Assembly: GCA_028689775.1 (NCBI GenBank)
Contig: JAQVCM010000009.1
Coordinates: 1-64,000, forward strand
DNA length: 64,000 nt
Source: Crocinitomicaceae bacterium
Lineage (GTDB): Bacteria > Bacteroidota > Bacteroidia > Flavobacteriales_D > Crocinitomicaceae
Reading direction: 5' to 3'
Position numbers and translations under genes: made by a program. The notes under the pieces were generated by a model that saw only the letters and a list, made by a program, of their open reading frames with translations, was not told the DNA's origin and ran no database searches. This document shows, piece after piece, positions 27,144-36,056 of the stretch (position 1 is its first letter; every line of letters begins with the position of its first letter).

Positions 27144-27770
27144 ATGAAAAACATCCTTTTTATCAGTTTACTTTTTCTCTCGCTAACTGCGTGTAAGAAA
27201 AAAGAGTTAACGTTTAGCATGTCGGGAGTTGTAACGGATGCAACATTTGGACAAGCATTGAATGGCGCATCTTTGACGCTTTTACAAAAACCTGCTGGTG
27301 GTGGCACCATGAAAGTGGTGGGAAGCTCAACAATTGGTTCAGACGGAAAATTTCAGTTTACCTTCAAAAGAGAGCAGGCCGAGAAATTTTTCATTCAAAT
27401 AACGAAAGAAAAGTATTTTGATGTGTACGAACCCGTTTCTTATGACTCCTTTTCAACAGAGAAAGAATTGGTTCGAAATTACAGTACCACGGCAAAATCT
27501 TGGGTAAAACTTCATTTTAAAAACGTTGCACCTTCCGCGGTAAGCGATATTTTGAAGTGGACCAAACAAGCAGGTAAAGCAAATTGTCCAACTTGTTGTG
27601 ATAGCGAACAACACGTTATCTTGGGAGAAGTTGATACGACCTTTAAGTTTATTTCTGATGGAAATACGCCATTTTCTTATCTTTTCAATGCTTCCAATCC
27701 GACAACAAATGGAATTAAAAATGTGAATACTGTTGCTTTCGATACAGTTACGCTTTTGTTGGAATATTAA
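27144..27770 (+). CDS. lipoprotein with carboxypeptidase-regulatory-like fold
   Basis: From ATG 27144 the protein has 208 residues and lipobox SLTAC (Cys17). The mature part opens with FSMSGVVTDATFGQALNGASLTL, the start of a carboxypeptidase-regulatory-like (beta-sandwich) domain common in Bacteroidota surface proteins. A CPTCC cluster lies near residue 150. An upstream ATG at 27114 is in frame but would extend the signal peptide. A -7-like TACCTTTC (27082-27089, one mismatch) lies upstream. The function is unknown. Confidence 0.75.
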   Translation: MKNILFISLLFLSLTACKKKELTFSMSGVVTDATFGQALNGASLTLLQKPAGGGTMKVVGSSTIGSDGKFQFTFKREQAEKFFIQITKEKYFDVYEPVSYDSFSTEKELVRNYSTTAKSWVKLHFKNVAPSAVSDILKWTKQAGKANCPTCCDSEQHVILGEVDTTFKFISDGNTPFSYLFNASNPTTNGIKNVNTVAFDTVTLLLEY

Positions 27771-27773
27771 GTT

Positions 27774-28502
27774 TTAAACGGTTCTAAAAAACTCAGACAA
27801 TAAAATTGCTCCTGCAGTAGAGACATTTAGAGATTCAGCATCTCCAAACCGAGGAATTGAGATTGGTTTATCAATGATATTTTGAATCAATTGACTGATC
27901 CCTTTCCCTTCGTTTCCAAGCACCAATATTCCTTTCGGTGTCAACTTGGTTTGGTATACATTTTCACCTTCTAACAAAGCTCCGTAAATCGGTAAATTTA
28001 ATTTTGGTAGGTACGTTTCTAATTCCTCATACCGAACCTGAACCCTAAAAATGGCGCCCATGGTTGCTTGCACTACTTTGGGATTAAAACAATCAACGGT
28101 ATCATGCGAACAAATGATTTCAGGAACACCAAACCAATCTGCTAAACGCATGATCGTTCCCATGTTTCCAGGATCTTGAACACCATCTAAAGCAATGTAA
28201 AAATCAGACTTTACCTCCAAAAGTTCCCATTTTTGAAATATTGCCAACGCTTTGTTGGGAGTTTGCAATCTCGAAATGGATTTTAATTCCTTTTCAGTAA
28301 TCTCGGTACATTTAGAAGAGTCAAAGTGAACAATTGAATCTTTAAAACCCTCAGTGTAAAATAGATGTTCTAATTTATCTGATTTCCAATTCAGAATTTC
28401 CAATAACATTTTCTCTCCTTCTAGGACAAATTTGCCTTGTTCGTCTCTGATTTTCTTTCGTTCTAAAGCGTGAATTAACTTTATATAATTTTTGGAAATC
28501 AT
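27774..28502 (-). CDS. TrmH/SpoU family RNA 2'-O-methyltransferase
   Basis: SPOUT enzymes methylate ribose 2'-OH in rRNA or tRNA using SAM. The 242 residues include an N-terminal substrate-binding part (KFVLEGEKMLLEIL) and the three SPOUT motifs: LDGVQDPGNMGTIMR, LVLGNEGKGIS and SLNVSTAGAILL, the last forming the knotted SAM pocket. An RlmB-like 23S rRNA target is plausible but not certain. It is divergent from tamL, with only 43 nt between the two starts. Confidence 0.9.
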   Translation of the reverse strand: MISKNYIKLIHALERKKIRDEQGKFVLEGEKMLLEILNWKSDKLEHLFYTEGFKDSIVHFDSSKCTEITEKELKSISRLQTPNKALAIFQKWELLEVKSDFYIALDGVQDPGNMGTIMRLADWFGVPEIICSHDTVDCFNPKVVQATMGAIFRVQVRYEELETYLPKLNLPIYGALLEGENVYQTKLTPKGILVLGNEGKGISQLIQNIIDKPISIPRFGDAESLNVSTAGAILLSEFFRTV

Positions 28503-28520
28503 TTAATGGGTCGTTTTTAT

Positions 28521-28528
28521 TATTTTTG
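28521..28528 (+). promoter_or_regulatory. -7 element for tamL
   Basis: TATTTTTG matches TAnnTTTG exactly and lies 17 nt before the TTG start at 28546, implying a very short leader. The -33 position falls inside the divergent methyltransferase start. Confidence 0.45.
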
Positions 28529-28545
28529 TTCCTCACAACAGCAAT

Positions 28546-31257
28546 TTGAGGACATACAAACTTACATATTTTATTTTTTTAAGCCTATTTTTCTTGATGA
28601 TTTCGTGTAATCAGACCAAACACGTTCCGCAAGAAAAATACCTCTTGCAGAAAAATGTTTTGACTGTTTCTGGAGATAAGTTGGACAAAGAGGCGATGAA
28701 TGAAATCATTCGCCAACAGCCAAATCGAACGTTGTTGGGTGTCAAGTTTAGGCTGTGGGCATACAACAGAGAAACCTATTTTCACATCATCAAATCAGAT
28801 TCAGCAACAATTGCAGATAAGCGGTTCAAACAGAATCAAAAGTTGTATCAAACGAATCAACGAAGAAGAAACAAGCAAAATAGAATCAACGAAAAACGAA
28901 TTTCCAAAGCCAAAGCAGACGGCGATAGCTTGTACTATGAAAAAATTATTCCACTCAAAGATTCCCTCAATCCTCGAAAATTTTTTAGAGAATGGTTAAA
29001 ATACAAAATTGGAGAACCACCCGTTGTCTTCGACTCCGCTTCTTTTGATCGATCTGTTAGTCAATTAAACAGTTACTTGAATCGAAAAGGATATTATTTT
29101 GGGAATGTCCGTGGAGAACTGGATACCAATGAGAGAAAACGCAAAATTACAGCTCAATACATCCTTGAAACTGGAAAACCGTATTATATTGATTCCTTGA
29201 TCATAGATTGTGAAAACCCATCTGTCAGACAAGATTATCAAAAATTCAGATCAAAATCCTATCACCCAACTTTGGTCGGAGAAAAACTAGATTCGGACAT
29301 GCTTTCCGCCTACAAATCCAGAGTAGCCAAGTACATGCGAGACAATGGGTATTATGGTTTCAGTCCTGCACACGTATTGTTCAATGCAGATTCAACTGGA
29401 AAAGAACCCATGAAAGTGAATTTGACCATCCTTTTCACCGATCGATTTATCAAGGATTCAGACCAAACGATTCAAAAAAAGCAAGCTGTTTATCGCATTC
29501 GAAATGTTTATTTTCACTTGGCTGACACCTTGTTTTATAAACAAAATTTCAGATCAGACGTGGCTCGAAAAGGCATTTCTTTGACACAAAACAATTTTTT
29601 AAATACGCTGGACACGCTTCGCTACAACGAGATCAAAATGACTCGAAAACAGAAAAAAGAAGCTAAACTTCCATTAGATATAGACACTTTGGTACAGCAT
29701 AGAAAAGCAACTTTCCTATACAATACCAAACCTTACATTCGTCCAAACATTTTGGAAATGCAAAATTATTTAGAAGAAGGAAACTATTACAAAGAATATT
29801 ATCTCGAAAGATCTTACACCAGTATGTCTGGCTTAGGAGTTTTTCAATCCATTAAACCTGAACTGATTGAAATCGAAGGAAAAGATTCCATTGACGTTCA
29901 CTATTACTTGGTTCCTGCTGAAAAACAAAGTTATAGTTTTGAACCACGGTTCACTAACTCCAACAGTTTCTTAGGATTATCTGCATCCATCAACTATAAC
30001 AATAAAAACTTATTCAGAGGGTCAGAAAAAATGACCATCAGTTTGGGTGGAGGTTTTGAGTCGACACCAGCAGTATTTGAAAAAAACTTAGACGGAAAGA
30101 AAACCAAATATGCTGATAGAGCATTTAACACGTTTGAATTTGGTCCTTCGATTCAATTTGACTTGCCAGGACTTTTACCCGTTCCATTTAAAATATTAAC
30201 CAAAAGACAAAAACCTCGTACCATTTTGTCACTTGCCTATAATATTCAGCAACGATACGACTTTAACCGCGGTGTTTTTCAGTTCAATTACTTGTATAAG
30301 TTCGTATTAGATAAAACGCAAACCATGCAAATTGGTTTACCTTTTGCATCCGTTATTAAATTCGTTTCGATTAGCAACCGTTCGGAAGCATTTGTTCAAA
30401 AATTAGAACAATCCAACGATTTGTTTTTGAGAAATGCTTATAGCGATCAATTTATTTGGCAGGATTTTAAAATCACTTATGAATACAACAACCGCGGAGC
30501 AGATAATCCAAAACGAACTTCTCTCTTCTACAGTGCCAACTTTGACCATGCAGGATTATTGACCAGCTGGATCAGTAAAAACACAGATACTTTAACCAAT
30601 CAAAAAACCATTTTAGGTGTTCCCTACTCCCAATTTGCGCGAATTGACAATGAAGTAATCATCGGATATCCGATAGACAAAAAGAAATCATTCAACTTTA
30701 GAGTCGCAGCTGGTGCTGGTGTGCCTTACGGAAATAAGAATCCTTCCTTGCCGTATGATTATGGTTTCTTTGCTGGTGGATCAAATGATAACCGTGGTTG
30801 GAGAGCACGATCGTTAGGTCCAGGAACTTATAAATATTATTTAGATACCACGCGAACCGAAACACAAATCGGCGATTTGCGCTTATCGGGTTCAGCAGAA
30901 TTTAGATTCTCGATGAGTAAAATGTTTAAAGGAGCAGTTTTTGTGGATGCCGCAAATATCTGGACACTCAAAGAAGATGTCAACCGAATTGGAAGTCAAT
31001 TTTCACTTGATTTCTACAAACAACTCGCACTTTCAGCAGGATTTGGTTTACGTCTTGATTTTAGTTTCTTCGTGATTCGTTTGGATTTTGGAATTCCACT
31101 CAACAATCCGGCGCTACCAAACGGATCAAAATGGATTTTCCAATCTAGACAAGCTTATTACCAAGAGGGACTTGATAAATTTGGAAGCGGATACAAATCT
31201 TTAATTCCAAAACCATTTAGTCCTTCGTTGAACTTCGGAATTGGATATCCATTCTAA
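28546..31257 (+). CDS. tamL: TamL, TamA-like outer-membrane barrel lipoprotein
   Basis: BamA/TamA-superfamily barrels help insert proteins or lipids at the outer membrane; Bacteroidota carry a lipidated form, TamL. The 903-residue protein begins with a TTG start, because no ATG precedes the signal peptide. Its lipobox is LMISC (Cys21). POTRA-like segments follow (LTVSGDKLDKEAMNEIIRQ, YYIDSLIIDCENP), then a C-terminal barrel. Barrel motifs include the GGSNDNRGWRARSLGPGTY loop (the VRGF/Y-like region of Omp85 proteins) and the final strand FGIGYPF. Family partners are usually next to tamB, but here the next gene is a CNNM/CorC protein. Confidence 0.9.
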   Translation: MRTYKLTYFIFLSLFFLMISCNQTKHVPQEKYLLQKNVLTVSGDKLDKEAMNEIIRQQPNRTLLGVKFRLWAYNRETYFHIIKSDSATIADKRFKQNQKLYQTNQRRRNKQNRINEKRISKAKADGDSLYYEKIIPLKDSLNPRKFFREWLKYKIGEPPVVFDSASFDRSVSQLNSYLNRKGYYFGNVRGELDTNERKRKITAQYILETGKPYYIDSLIIDCENPSVRQDYQKFRSKSYHPTLVGEKLDSDMLSAYKSRVAKYMRDNGYYGFSPAHVLFNADSTGKEPMKVNLTILFTDRFIKDSDQTIQKKQAVYRIRNVYFHLADTLFYKQNFRSDVARKGISLTQNNFLNTLDTLRYNEIKMTRKQKKEAKLPLDIDTLVQHRKATFLYNTKPYIRPNILEMQNYLEEGNYYKEYYLERSYTSMSGLGVFQSIKPELIEIEGKDSIDVHYYLVPAEKQSYSFEPRFTNSNSFLGLSASINYNNKNLFRGSEKMTISLGGGFESTPAVFEKNLDGKKTKYADRAFNTFEFGPSIQFDLPGLLPVPFKILTKRQKPRTILSLAYNIQQRYDFNRGVFQFNYLYKFVLDKTQTMQIGLPFASVIKFVSISNRSEAFVQKLEQSNDLFLRNAYSDQFIWQDFKITYEYNNRGADNPKRTSLFYSANFDHAGLLTSWISKNTDTLTNQKTILGVPYSQFARIDNEVIIGYPIDKKKSFNFRVAAGAGVPYGNKNPSLPYDYGFFAGGSNDNRGWRARSLGPGTYKYYLDTTRTETQIGDLRLSGSAEFRFSMSKMFKGAVFVDAANIWTLKEDVNRIGSQFSLDFYKQLALSAGFGLRLDFSFFVIRLDFGIPLNNPALPNGSKWIFQSRQAYYQEGLDKFGSGYKSLIPKPFSPSLNFGIGYPF

Positions 31258-31286
31258 TATATTTCAGTTTGGAAGAAGAAAATAAA

Positions 31287-31315
31287 TTGCTTTTTCTCAA
31301 TTAATTATACCTTTG
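31287..31315 (+). promoter_or_regulatory. promoter of the CNNM/CorC gene
   Basis: TTG (31287-31289), an 18-nt spacer and TACCTTTG (31308-31315) match the Bacteroidota consensus, ending 14 nt before the ATG. Confidence 0.65.
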
Positions 31316-31329
31316 TAAAAAAAGAAAAA

Positions 31330-32643
31330 ATGCTTTTCTATATCTTAGTCACAATTACCTTAGTTTTATTGAATGGCTTTTTCGTTGCAGCTGAATTTGC
31401 AATCGTGAAAGTTCGTGTTTCACAACTTGAATTAAAAGCACAAGCAGGTACGAGTGGCTCCACAAATTTGGCAATTAAAATCGTAAATAACCTCGATGGT
31501 TACTTGGCAGCTACCCAACTTGGAATTACGCTTGCCAGTTTGGCATTGGGTTGGGTTGGTGAACCAGTTGTATCCAAAATCATCATCAGTTTGATGAACT
31601 GGGTTGGTGTCGGAATGAGCGAAGCTACTTCACATCAAATTGCATTGCCGATTGCATTTGCCATTATTTCCATTTTACACATCGTTTTTGGAGAACTTGC
31701 GCCCAAAACCATTGCGATTCAAAAAGCAGAACAAACTACGCTACTCCTAGCTTATCCCCTAAATTTCTTTTACATCATTTTCAGACCTTTCATCTGGGTT
31801 TTAAATGGTTTTGCAAATTTCATTTTGAAATTAATTGGAATTAAATCGATGCATGATGCGGAGATTCACTCCTCTGATGAATTAAAATATTTGATTCAGC
31901 AAAGTAACGAAGGAGGAAATATTGAATCCAATAATTACGACATTATCAAGAATGCATTTGACTTTTCGGAGCGAACTGCCAAACAGATCATGATTCCCCG
32001 AAATTTGATTGCCACTTTGAATGTCAATACCTTTAACGAGCAAGAGCTTGAGCAATTATTGGATGAAGGTTATTCTAGAATTCCGTGCTACGAAGGTTCG
32101 ATTGACAATACCATTGGATTGATTCACATCAAAGATATTTTAAAGAAATTACGCAAGCACGAAGAAATTGTGATTCGCGATTTAATTCGTCCAATCATCA
32201 TCATTCCTGAAAACAAGAAGATTGGTAGTTTATTGAAAGAATTTCAAGTTCGACACATTCACATGGCGATTATCGTCAATGAATTTGGAGGTGTTGAAGG
32301 AATTGTAACGATGGAAGACATTATTGAAGAATTAGTTGGCGAGATTCAAGACGAATACGACAACGAAATTCCAATTGTCGAGAAAGTGGATGAGTTTACC
32401 TTTAAAGTCTTTGCAACGGCTCCTATTAATGACATCAACAACCTCTTGCCTATTCAATTTGAAGAAGACAAACGTTTTGATACCTTGGCTGGAATTATCA
32501 TTCAAGAATTTGGCAGAATTCCAAGTGTAGGTGAGAAAATCACCATCGAAGAATACGAGGCAACCGTTCTAGAAAGAGCAGGAAATAAATTGATTACCGT
32601 ACAATTGAAAATGATTGTAGATACCGATCATTTCGAAGACTGA
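31330..32643 (+). CDS. CNNM/CBS/CorC membrane protein (hemolysin C-like)
   Basis: The 437 residues comprise a CNNM (DUF21) membrane domain (about 1-190, several helices, NGFFVAAEFAIVKVR and FGELAPKTIA signatures), two CBS repeats (about 205-330, with MIPRNLIATL and VNEFGGVEGIVTMEDIIEELVG) and a CorC_HlyC transporter-associated domain (about 345-430, FDTLAGIIIQEFGRIP). Members are linked to magnesium or cobalt efflux, with nucleotide sensing by the CBS pair. The old name hemolysin is not supported by function. It has its own promoter. Confidence 0.92.
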   Translation: MLFYILVTITLVLLNGFFVAAEFAIVKVRVSQLELKAQAGTSGSTNLAIKIVNNLDGYLAATQLGITLASLALGWVGEPVVSKIIISLMNWVGVGMSEATSHQIALPIAFAIISILHIVFGELAPKTIAIQKAEQTTLLLAYPLNFFYIIFRPFIWVLNGFANFILKLIGIKSMHDAEIHSSDELKYLIQQSNEGGNIESNNYDIIKNAFDFSERTAKQIMIPRNLIATLNVNTFNEQELEQLLDEGYSRIPCYEGSIDNTIGLIHIKDILKKLRKHEEIVIRDLIRPIIIIPENKKIGSLLKEFQVRHIHMAIIVNEFGGVEGIVTMEDIIEELVGEIQDEYDNEIPIVEKVDEFTFKVFATAPINDINNLLPIQFEEDKRFDTLAGIIIQEFGRIPSVGEKITIEEYEATVLERAGNKLITVQLKMIVDTDHFED

Positions 32644-32646
32644 TTC

Positions 32647-33534
32647 CTAAGCTAATTCCCAAAGAATAATCCGCTTATCGTCTCCAACGGATACAAAATC
32701 CGTTTCATCTTTTTTCCACAGGTCATTGACCGCATGCGAATGTCCGTACTGTTTTCTTTCAATTTTCTGAATGAAGGAAAAATCCTTGGCGTTCCATATT
32801 TTAATGGATTTATCGCGACTTGAAGTAACGATTGTTTTTCCTTCGTTGAGGAAGATAATTTGATATACTGCATAATTATGCGCTGGAATTTCTAGTTGAA
32901 CGGTGAAGTCATTCAAATCCCAAACCCTCAAATATCCATCCTTTCCTCCACTAATAAGGTATTTCTGGTTTGGATAAATTGCCAACGAGTTCGCTCCATC
33001 TTTGTGTGCAAAGAAATTAGCAATTTCATTAAAACCGTTAGTTTCAAAAATTCGAATGTTTCCATCTTGACAAGCCAAATAAAGGTGCTCGCCATTTTCA
33101 CTCACAATTATGGATCTGATTTTTCCGCAATTCAGTGGAAGCAGTAATAATAAATCCCAAGAATCCGTTTTCCAAACCGCTAAATTCCCGTCACCATCTG
33201 CCGTATAAACATGATTTTTCGCTTCATTTTCTTGAATAGAAAATAAAGCTGTTTTATGTTGCACAAAATGCCGAATTTCCTTTTTATTCTCAATGTCAAT
33301 AATGTGCAAGGAGCCAGAATTGGTTCCAAAAGCTAAAATGGTCTTGTTTGCAACTAATTTCAAACAATAAACTGCTTGTTCCGCCTTGATAGAAAAAGCA
33401 TCTTGCGTACCAGTATCCATGTTCCAGCGAGCCACAAAATGGTCGCCGGAACCTGTATAAACTAAATTTTTCACGCCATCGACCGAATAGATAGATGCAA
33501 CGTGACCTATAATCTCTTTTACTTTCGTAACCAT
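32647..33534 (-). CDS. cytoplasmic WD40-repeat protein
   Basis: The 295 residues form about seven WD40 blades (GHVASIYSVD, HLYLACQDGNIRIFETN, LISGGKDGYLRVWDLND, IVTSSRDKSIKIWNAKD, SVGDDKRIILWEL), enough for a complete propeller. No signal peptide is present, so it is a cytoplasmic scaffold of unknown partner. It is convergent with the CNNM gene (3-nt gap) and lies downstream of comA on the same strand. Confidence 0.88.
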   Translation of the reverse strand: MVTKVKEIIGHVASIYSVDGVKNLVYTGSGDHFVARWNMDTGTQDAFSIKAEQAVYCLKLVANKTILAFGTNSGSLHIIDIENKKEIRHFVQHKTALFSIQENEAKNHVYTADGDGNLAVWKTDSWDLLLLLPLNCGKIRSIIVSENGEHLYLACQDGNIRIFETNGFNEIANFFAHKDGANSLAIYPNQKYLISGGKDGYLRVWDLNDFTVQLEIPAHNYAVYQIIFLNEGKTIVTSSRDKSIKIWNAKDFSFIQKIERKQYGHSHAVNDLWKKDETDFVSVGDDKRIILWELA

Positions 33535-33597
33535 AATCTCTTTTATTAAAGAAGAGAAAATGAATTAAAACCGAGAATATGAAGCTAAACTTTATCT

Positions 33598-34413
33598 CTA
33601 TAATTCTTCCTCTTCAATGTCGCTATCCACTTGTTTCAAGCGTTTTGCGTAATCTTCAGGTAAAAAGTCGAAGAACGTATCGCCTCTTAAACCTAATCTC
33701 AAACATTCCAATGGAATCATTTCGTTGTGACCGATATTTCCCAAATTTACGTTTGCACCAAATAATTTGATGAACCAAACCTGTTGATTTTTGATTGGAG
33801 CTTCCCACAAAATATCTTCTGGTTTCACTTTGGCAATAATTTTATTAATCAACATGGTGTGTGCTGTTCCGTTTGGTCTAAAAACACCAACATTTCCAGC
33901 TTCTCTTCCTTCTGCAATTACTTTCCAAGACCCAGCTTCTAACTCTGAAGTCATCATTTTAATCCATCTATTTGGACTGATTAAAATACCAGAATCCTTT
34001 GATCCAACTTCAGAAAGAACTGTTCTATCTTTCGCCATACGACGAATCAATTCACACTTTTCATCGTGGTTGATGATAATCGATCCATCAGAAATCTCAG
34101 CCAAATCCATGTTGTATTTATCCAAAACACGCAAGTAATCTTCGAATTGTCCTCTTGCATGAAATGCTTCAAACAAAGTACCACCAAAATAAGCACGGAT
34201 ACCATTGTCTTGATATAACTTGATTTTTTCTTTCAAGTCTTTTGTTACATACGACGTTCCAAATCCAAATTTAACGATGTCTGTCAAATGTCCACTTGCT
34301 TCGATGAAGTTACTCACTTCCGTTAAACTTAAACCTTTGTCCATCATCATCGTGATCCCACTATTTCTGGGTTTCTCTGGACGTTCTGGAATGTATGATA
34401 ATTCAAAATTCAT
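33598..34413 (-). CDS. comA: phosphosulfolactate synthase (ComA family)
   Basis: ComA adds sulfite to phosphoenolpyruvate to give phosphosulfolactate. The 271-residue TIM-barrel protein shows family blocks ITMMMDKGLSL, VKFGFGTSYV, YFGGTLFEA, LAEISDGSI, EVGSKDSG and HNEMIPLECLRLGLRGDTF. The enzyme is best known from coenzyme M synthesis in methanogens. In Bacteroidota it could feed sulfolactate or sulfonolipid metabolism, but no partner (phosphatase, dehydrogenase or capnine synthesis gene) is adjacent. It is preceded by a TPR gene with a 3-nt gap, so the two are co-transcribed. Confidence 0.87.
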   Translation of the reverse strand: MNFELSYIPERPEKPRNSGITMMMDKGLSLTEVSNFIEASGHLTDIVKFGFGTSYVTKDLKEKIKLYQDNGIRAYFGGTLFEAFHARGQFEDYLRVLDKYNMDLAEISDGSIIINHDEKCELIRRMAKDRTVLSEVGSKDSGILISPNRWIKMMTSELEAGSWKVIAEGREAGNVGVFRPNGTAHTMLINKIIAKVKPEDILWEAPIKNQQVWFIKLFGANVNLGNIGHNEMIPLECLRLGLRGDTFFDFLPEDYAKRLKQVDSDIEEEEL

Positions 34414-34416
34414 ATT

Positions 34417-35820
34417 TTATATTTTTGAGAACAAATTTACAATAATTGGTTCATTTTTTAATAATTCATTGATTGAAAAAATCTCTCTCGATCTTTCTTC
34501 ATCTTCAGCTATACAGCCGATAATCAGGTTGACTGCTTCATGTAATTGTGCATTTAGGAATAATAAATTTGCTTTCAATAGATTTACAATCAATTTCACA
34601 CTTTCTGATGCTTCAAAACTAGCTAAAAACTCTCTTGCTTCACTTTGTTTGTCACCTGTAATTAACATTTCAATGTAATCCGTCAATGCTTCTTCATTTG
34701 CATTATCCAACAACAAGGAAGTTATATATGCATTCTCAGCAAGTTCATAATCCTCTATTTTTTCATACGCACCCGCTAAAACATGGTAAAAACTACCGTT
34801 GGTAGCGTCTAAATCAATTGCTTTTTGAATTAATTTAATTCCTTCAACAGTTTTTCCTTCTAGGTCGCTCACAATTCCTAATCCAAGCCAAGCTTCTGGC
34901 AATTCAGGAATAAACTCGATGCTTCGGTGGTAATAATGTTTGGCCAAATCATAATTTTCCAATTGCTCATAACATTCACCGATGTAACAAAGTGCCAATC
35001 CGTCTTCCCCGTCGATGCGCATGCACTCTTCAAAATTATTGATCGACAATTGATATTTCTCCATGGATAAGTATGCATTTCCAAGGTTGAAATGCGCTGG
35101 AGAAAACGTTTCGTTAATGATTAAACAATAGTCATACGCCCAAACTGCTTTTTCCCAATTTTCAATTTTTGAATAGGCATTGCCCAAGTTATACCAAGCC
35201 GTAAACGAGTATGGATTTTCATCGATGAAATCGGAATAACATTCCGTTGCTTTTGAATAATCACCAATTTGATCGTAACAAAATGCAATTTCATAAATGG
35301 CACCTTCGTTTTTTGGATTGTATTTAATTGCTTGTTTCAAGATACCAATCGCAGACTCGTAGTCGTTCAGATTTTCGTATTCCATCGCAATGTCCAAGAA
35401 AATCTCGTCTCGGTCTTCTTTTTCAGAAACTTCCAAGGCATCTTTAAAATACTTGATGGCTCTTTTAGAATCTTTCAATTGACTGAAAATCGCTGCTTTT
35501 GTCAACAACATTTCTGCTGTAACGCTTTCCATTTTCTCAATTTCACTCAACAAATTCAATGCTTCTTTTAGCTTCCCCATTGCTGAAATTGCCTGAGCTT
35601 TTCTTAACTTAAAAGTATTGTTAAACGGAAAATAAGCAATTCCGTGGTCAGCAGCTAGGTCTGCTTTGGAATATTGCATTTGCATCAAGTAGTGATCAAT
35701 AATGATTTCTAATTTATCACTATCAATAAAGTCGAAGGAACCCGTTGTCAGGGATCTTTCAAAACGCTCTAAATCTTCATTTAGATTGCCATAGTTAAAT
35801 TCTTCTTCGTCATCAAACAT
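34417..35820 (-). CDS. tetratricopeptide-repeat protein
   Basis: From ATG 35820 the protein has 467 residues, starting MFDDEEEFNYGNLNEDL. It is almost entirely TPR helices (about 11 repeats; clear units include AIGILKQAIKYNPKNEGAIYE, ATECYSDFIDENPYSFTAWY and AVWAYDYCLIINETFSPAHF), with no signal peptide. Such proteins are cytoplasmic scaffolds. The frame is open 23 codons upstream but that part is basic and unlike the family start. A TAACTTTA -7-like box (35839-35846) lies just upstream on the minus strand. Confidence 0.9.
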   Translation of the reverse strand: MFDDEEEFNYGNLNEDLERFERSLTTGSFDFIDSDKLEIIIDHYLMQMQYSKADLAADHGIAYFPFNNTFKLRKAQAISAMGKLKEALNLLSEIEKMESVTAEMLLTKAAIFSQLKDSKRAIKYFKDALEVSEKEDRDEIFLDIAMEYENLNDYESAIGILKQAIKYNPKNEGAIYEIAFCYDQIGDYSKATECYSDFIDENPYSFTAWYNLGNAYSKIENWEKAVWAYDYCLIINETFSPAHFNLGNAYLSMEKYQLSINNFEECMRIDGEDGLALCYIGECYEQLENYDLAKHYYHRSIEFIPELPEAWLGLGIVSDLEGKTVEGIKLIQKAIDLDATNGSFYHVLAGAYEKIEDYELAENAYITSLLLDNANEEALTDYIEMLITGDKQSEAREFLASFEASESVKLIVNLLKANLLFLNAQLHEAVNLIIGCIAEDEERSREIFSINELLKNEPIIVNLFSKI

Positions 35821-36000
35821 ATCCAACTGCTTTAATTTTAAAGTTACGCATAAATTCCTACTGAAATTCTTAAATTTTAATATTTTCAATTCGGTAACCT
35901 TGATGTTTTTTCACAAAATTCTTAATCCTTGCTGGTTAAGATGTTCACAAAATGGTTATAACTTATTCACTTGCACTTAGATTCGTATTTTTAAAAGCTA

Positions 36001-36034
36001 AAAAAGCCTGGTTTTGAATCCAAAACCAGGCTTT
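36001..36034 (-). terminator. terminator of typA
   Basis: AAAGCCTGGTTTTG (36003-36016) pairs exactly with CAAAACCAGGCTTT (36021-36034) with a 4-nt loop. On the minus strand it ends in a T run (36005-36001). Confidence 0.9.
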
Positions 36035-36056
36035 AAAAAAGAAAAACTTTTTAGAT

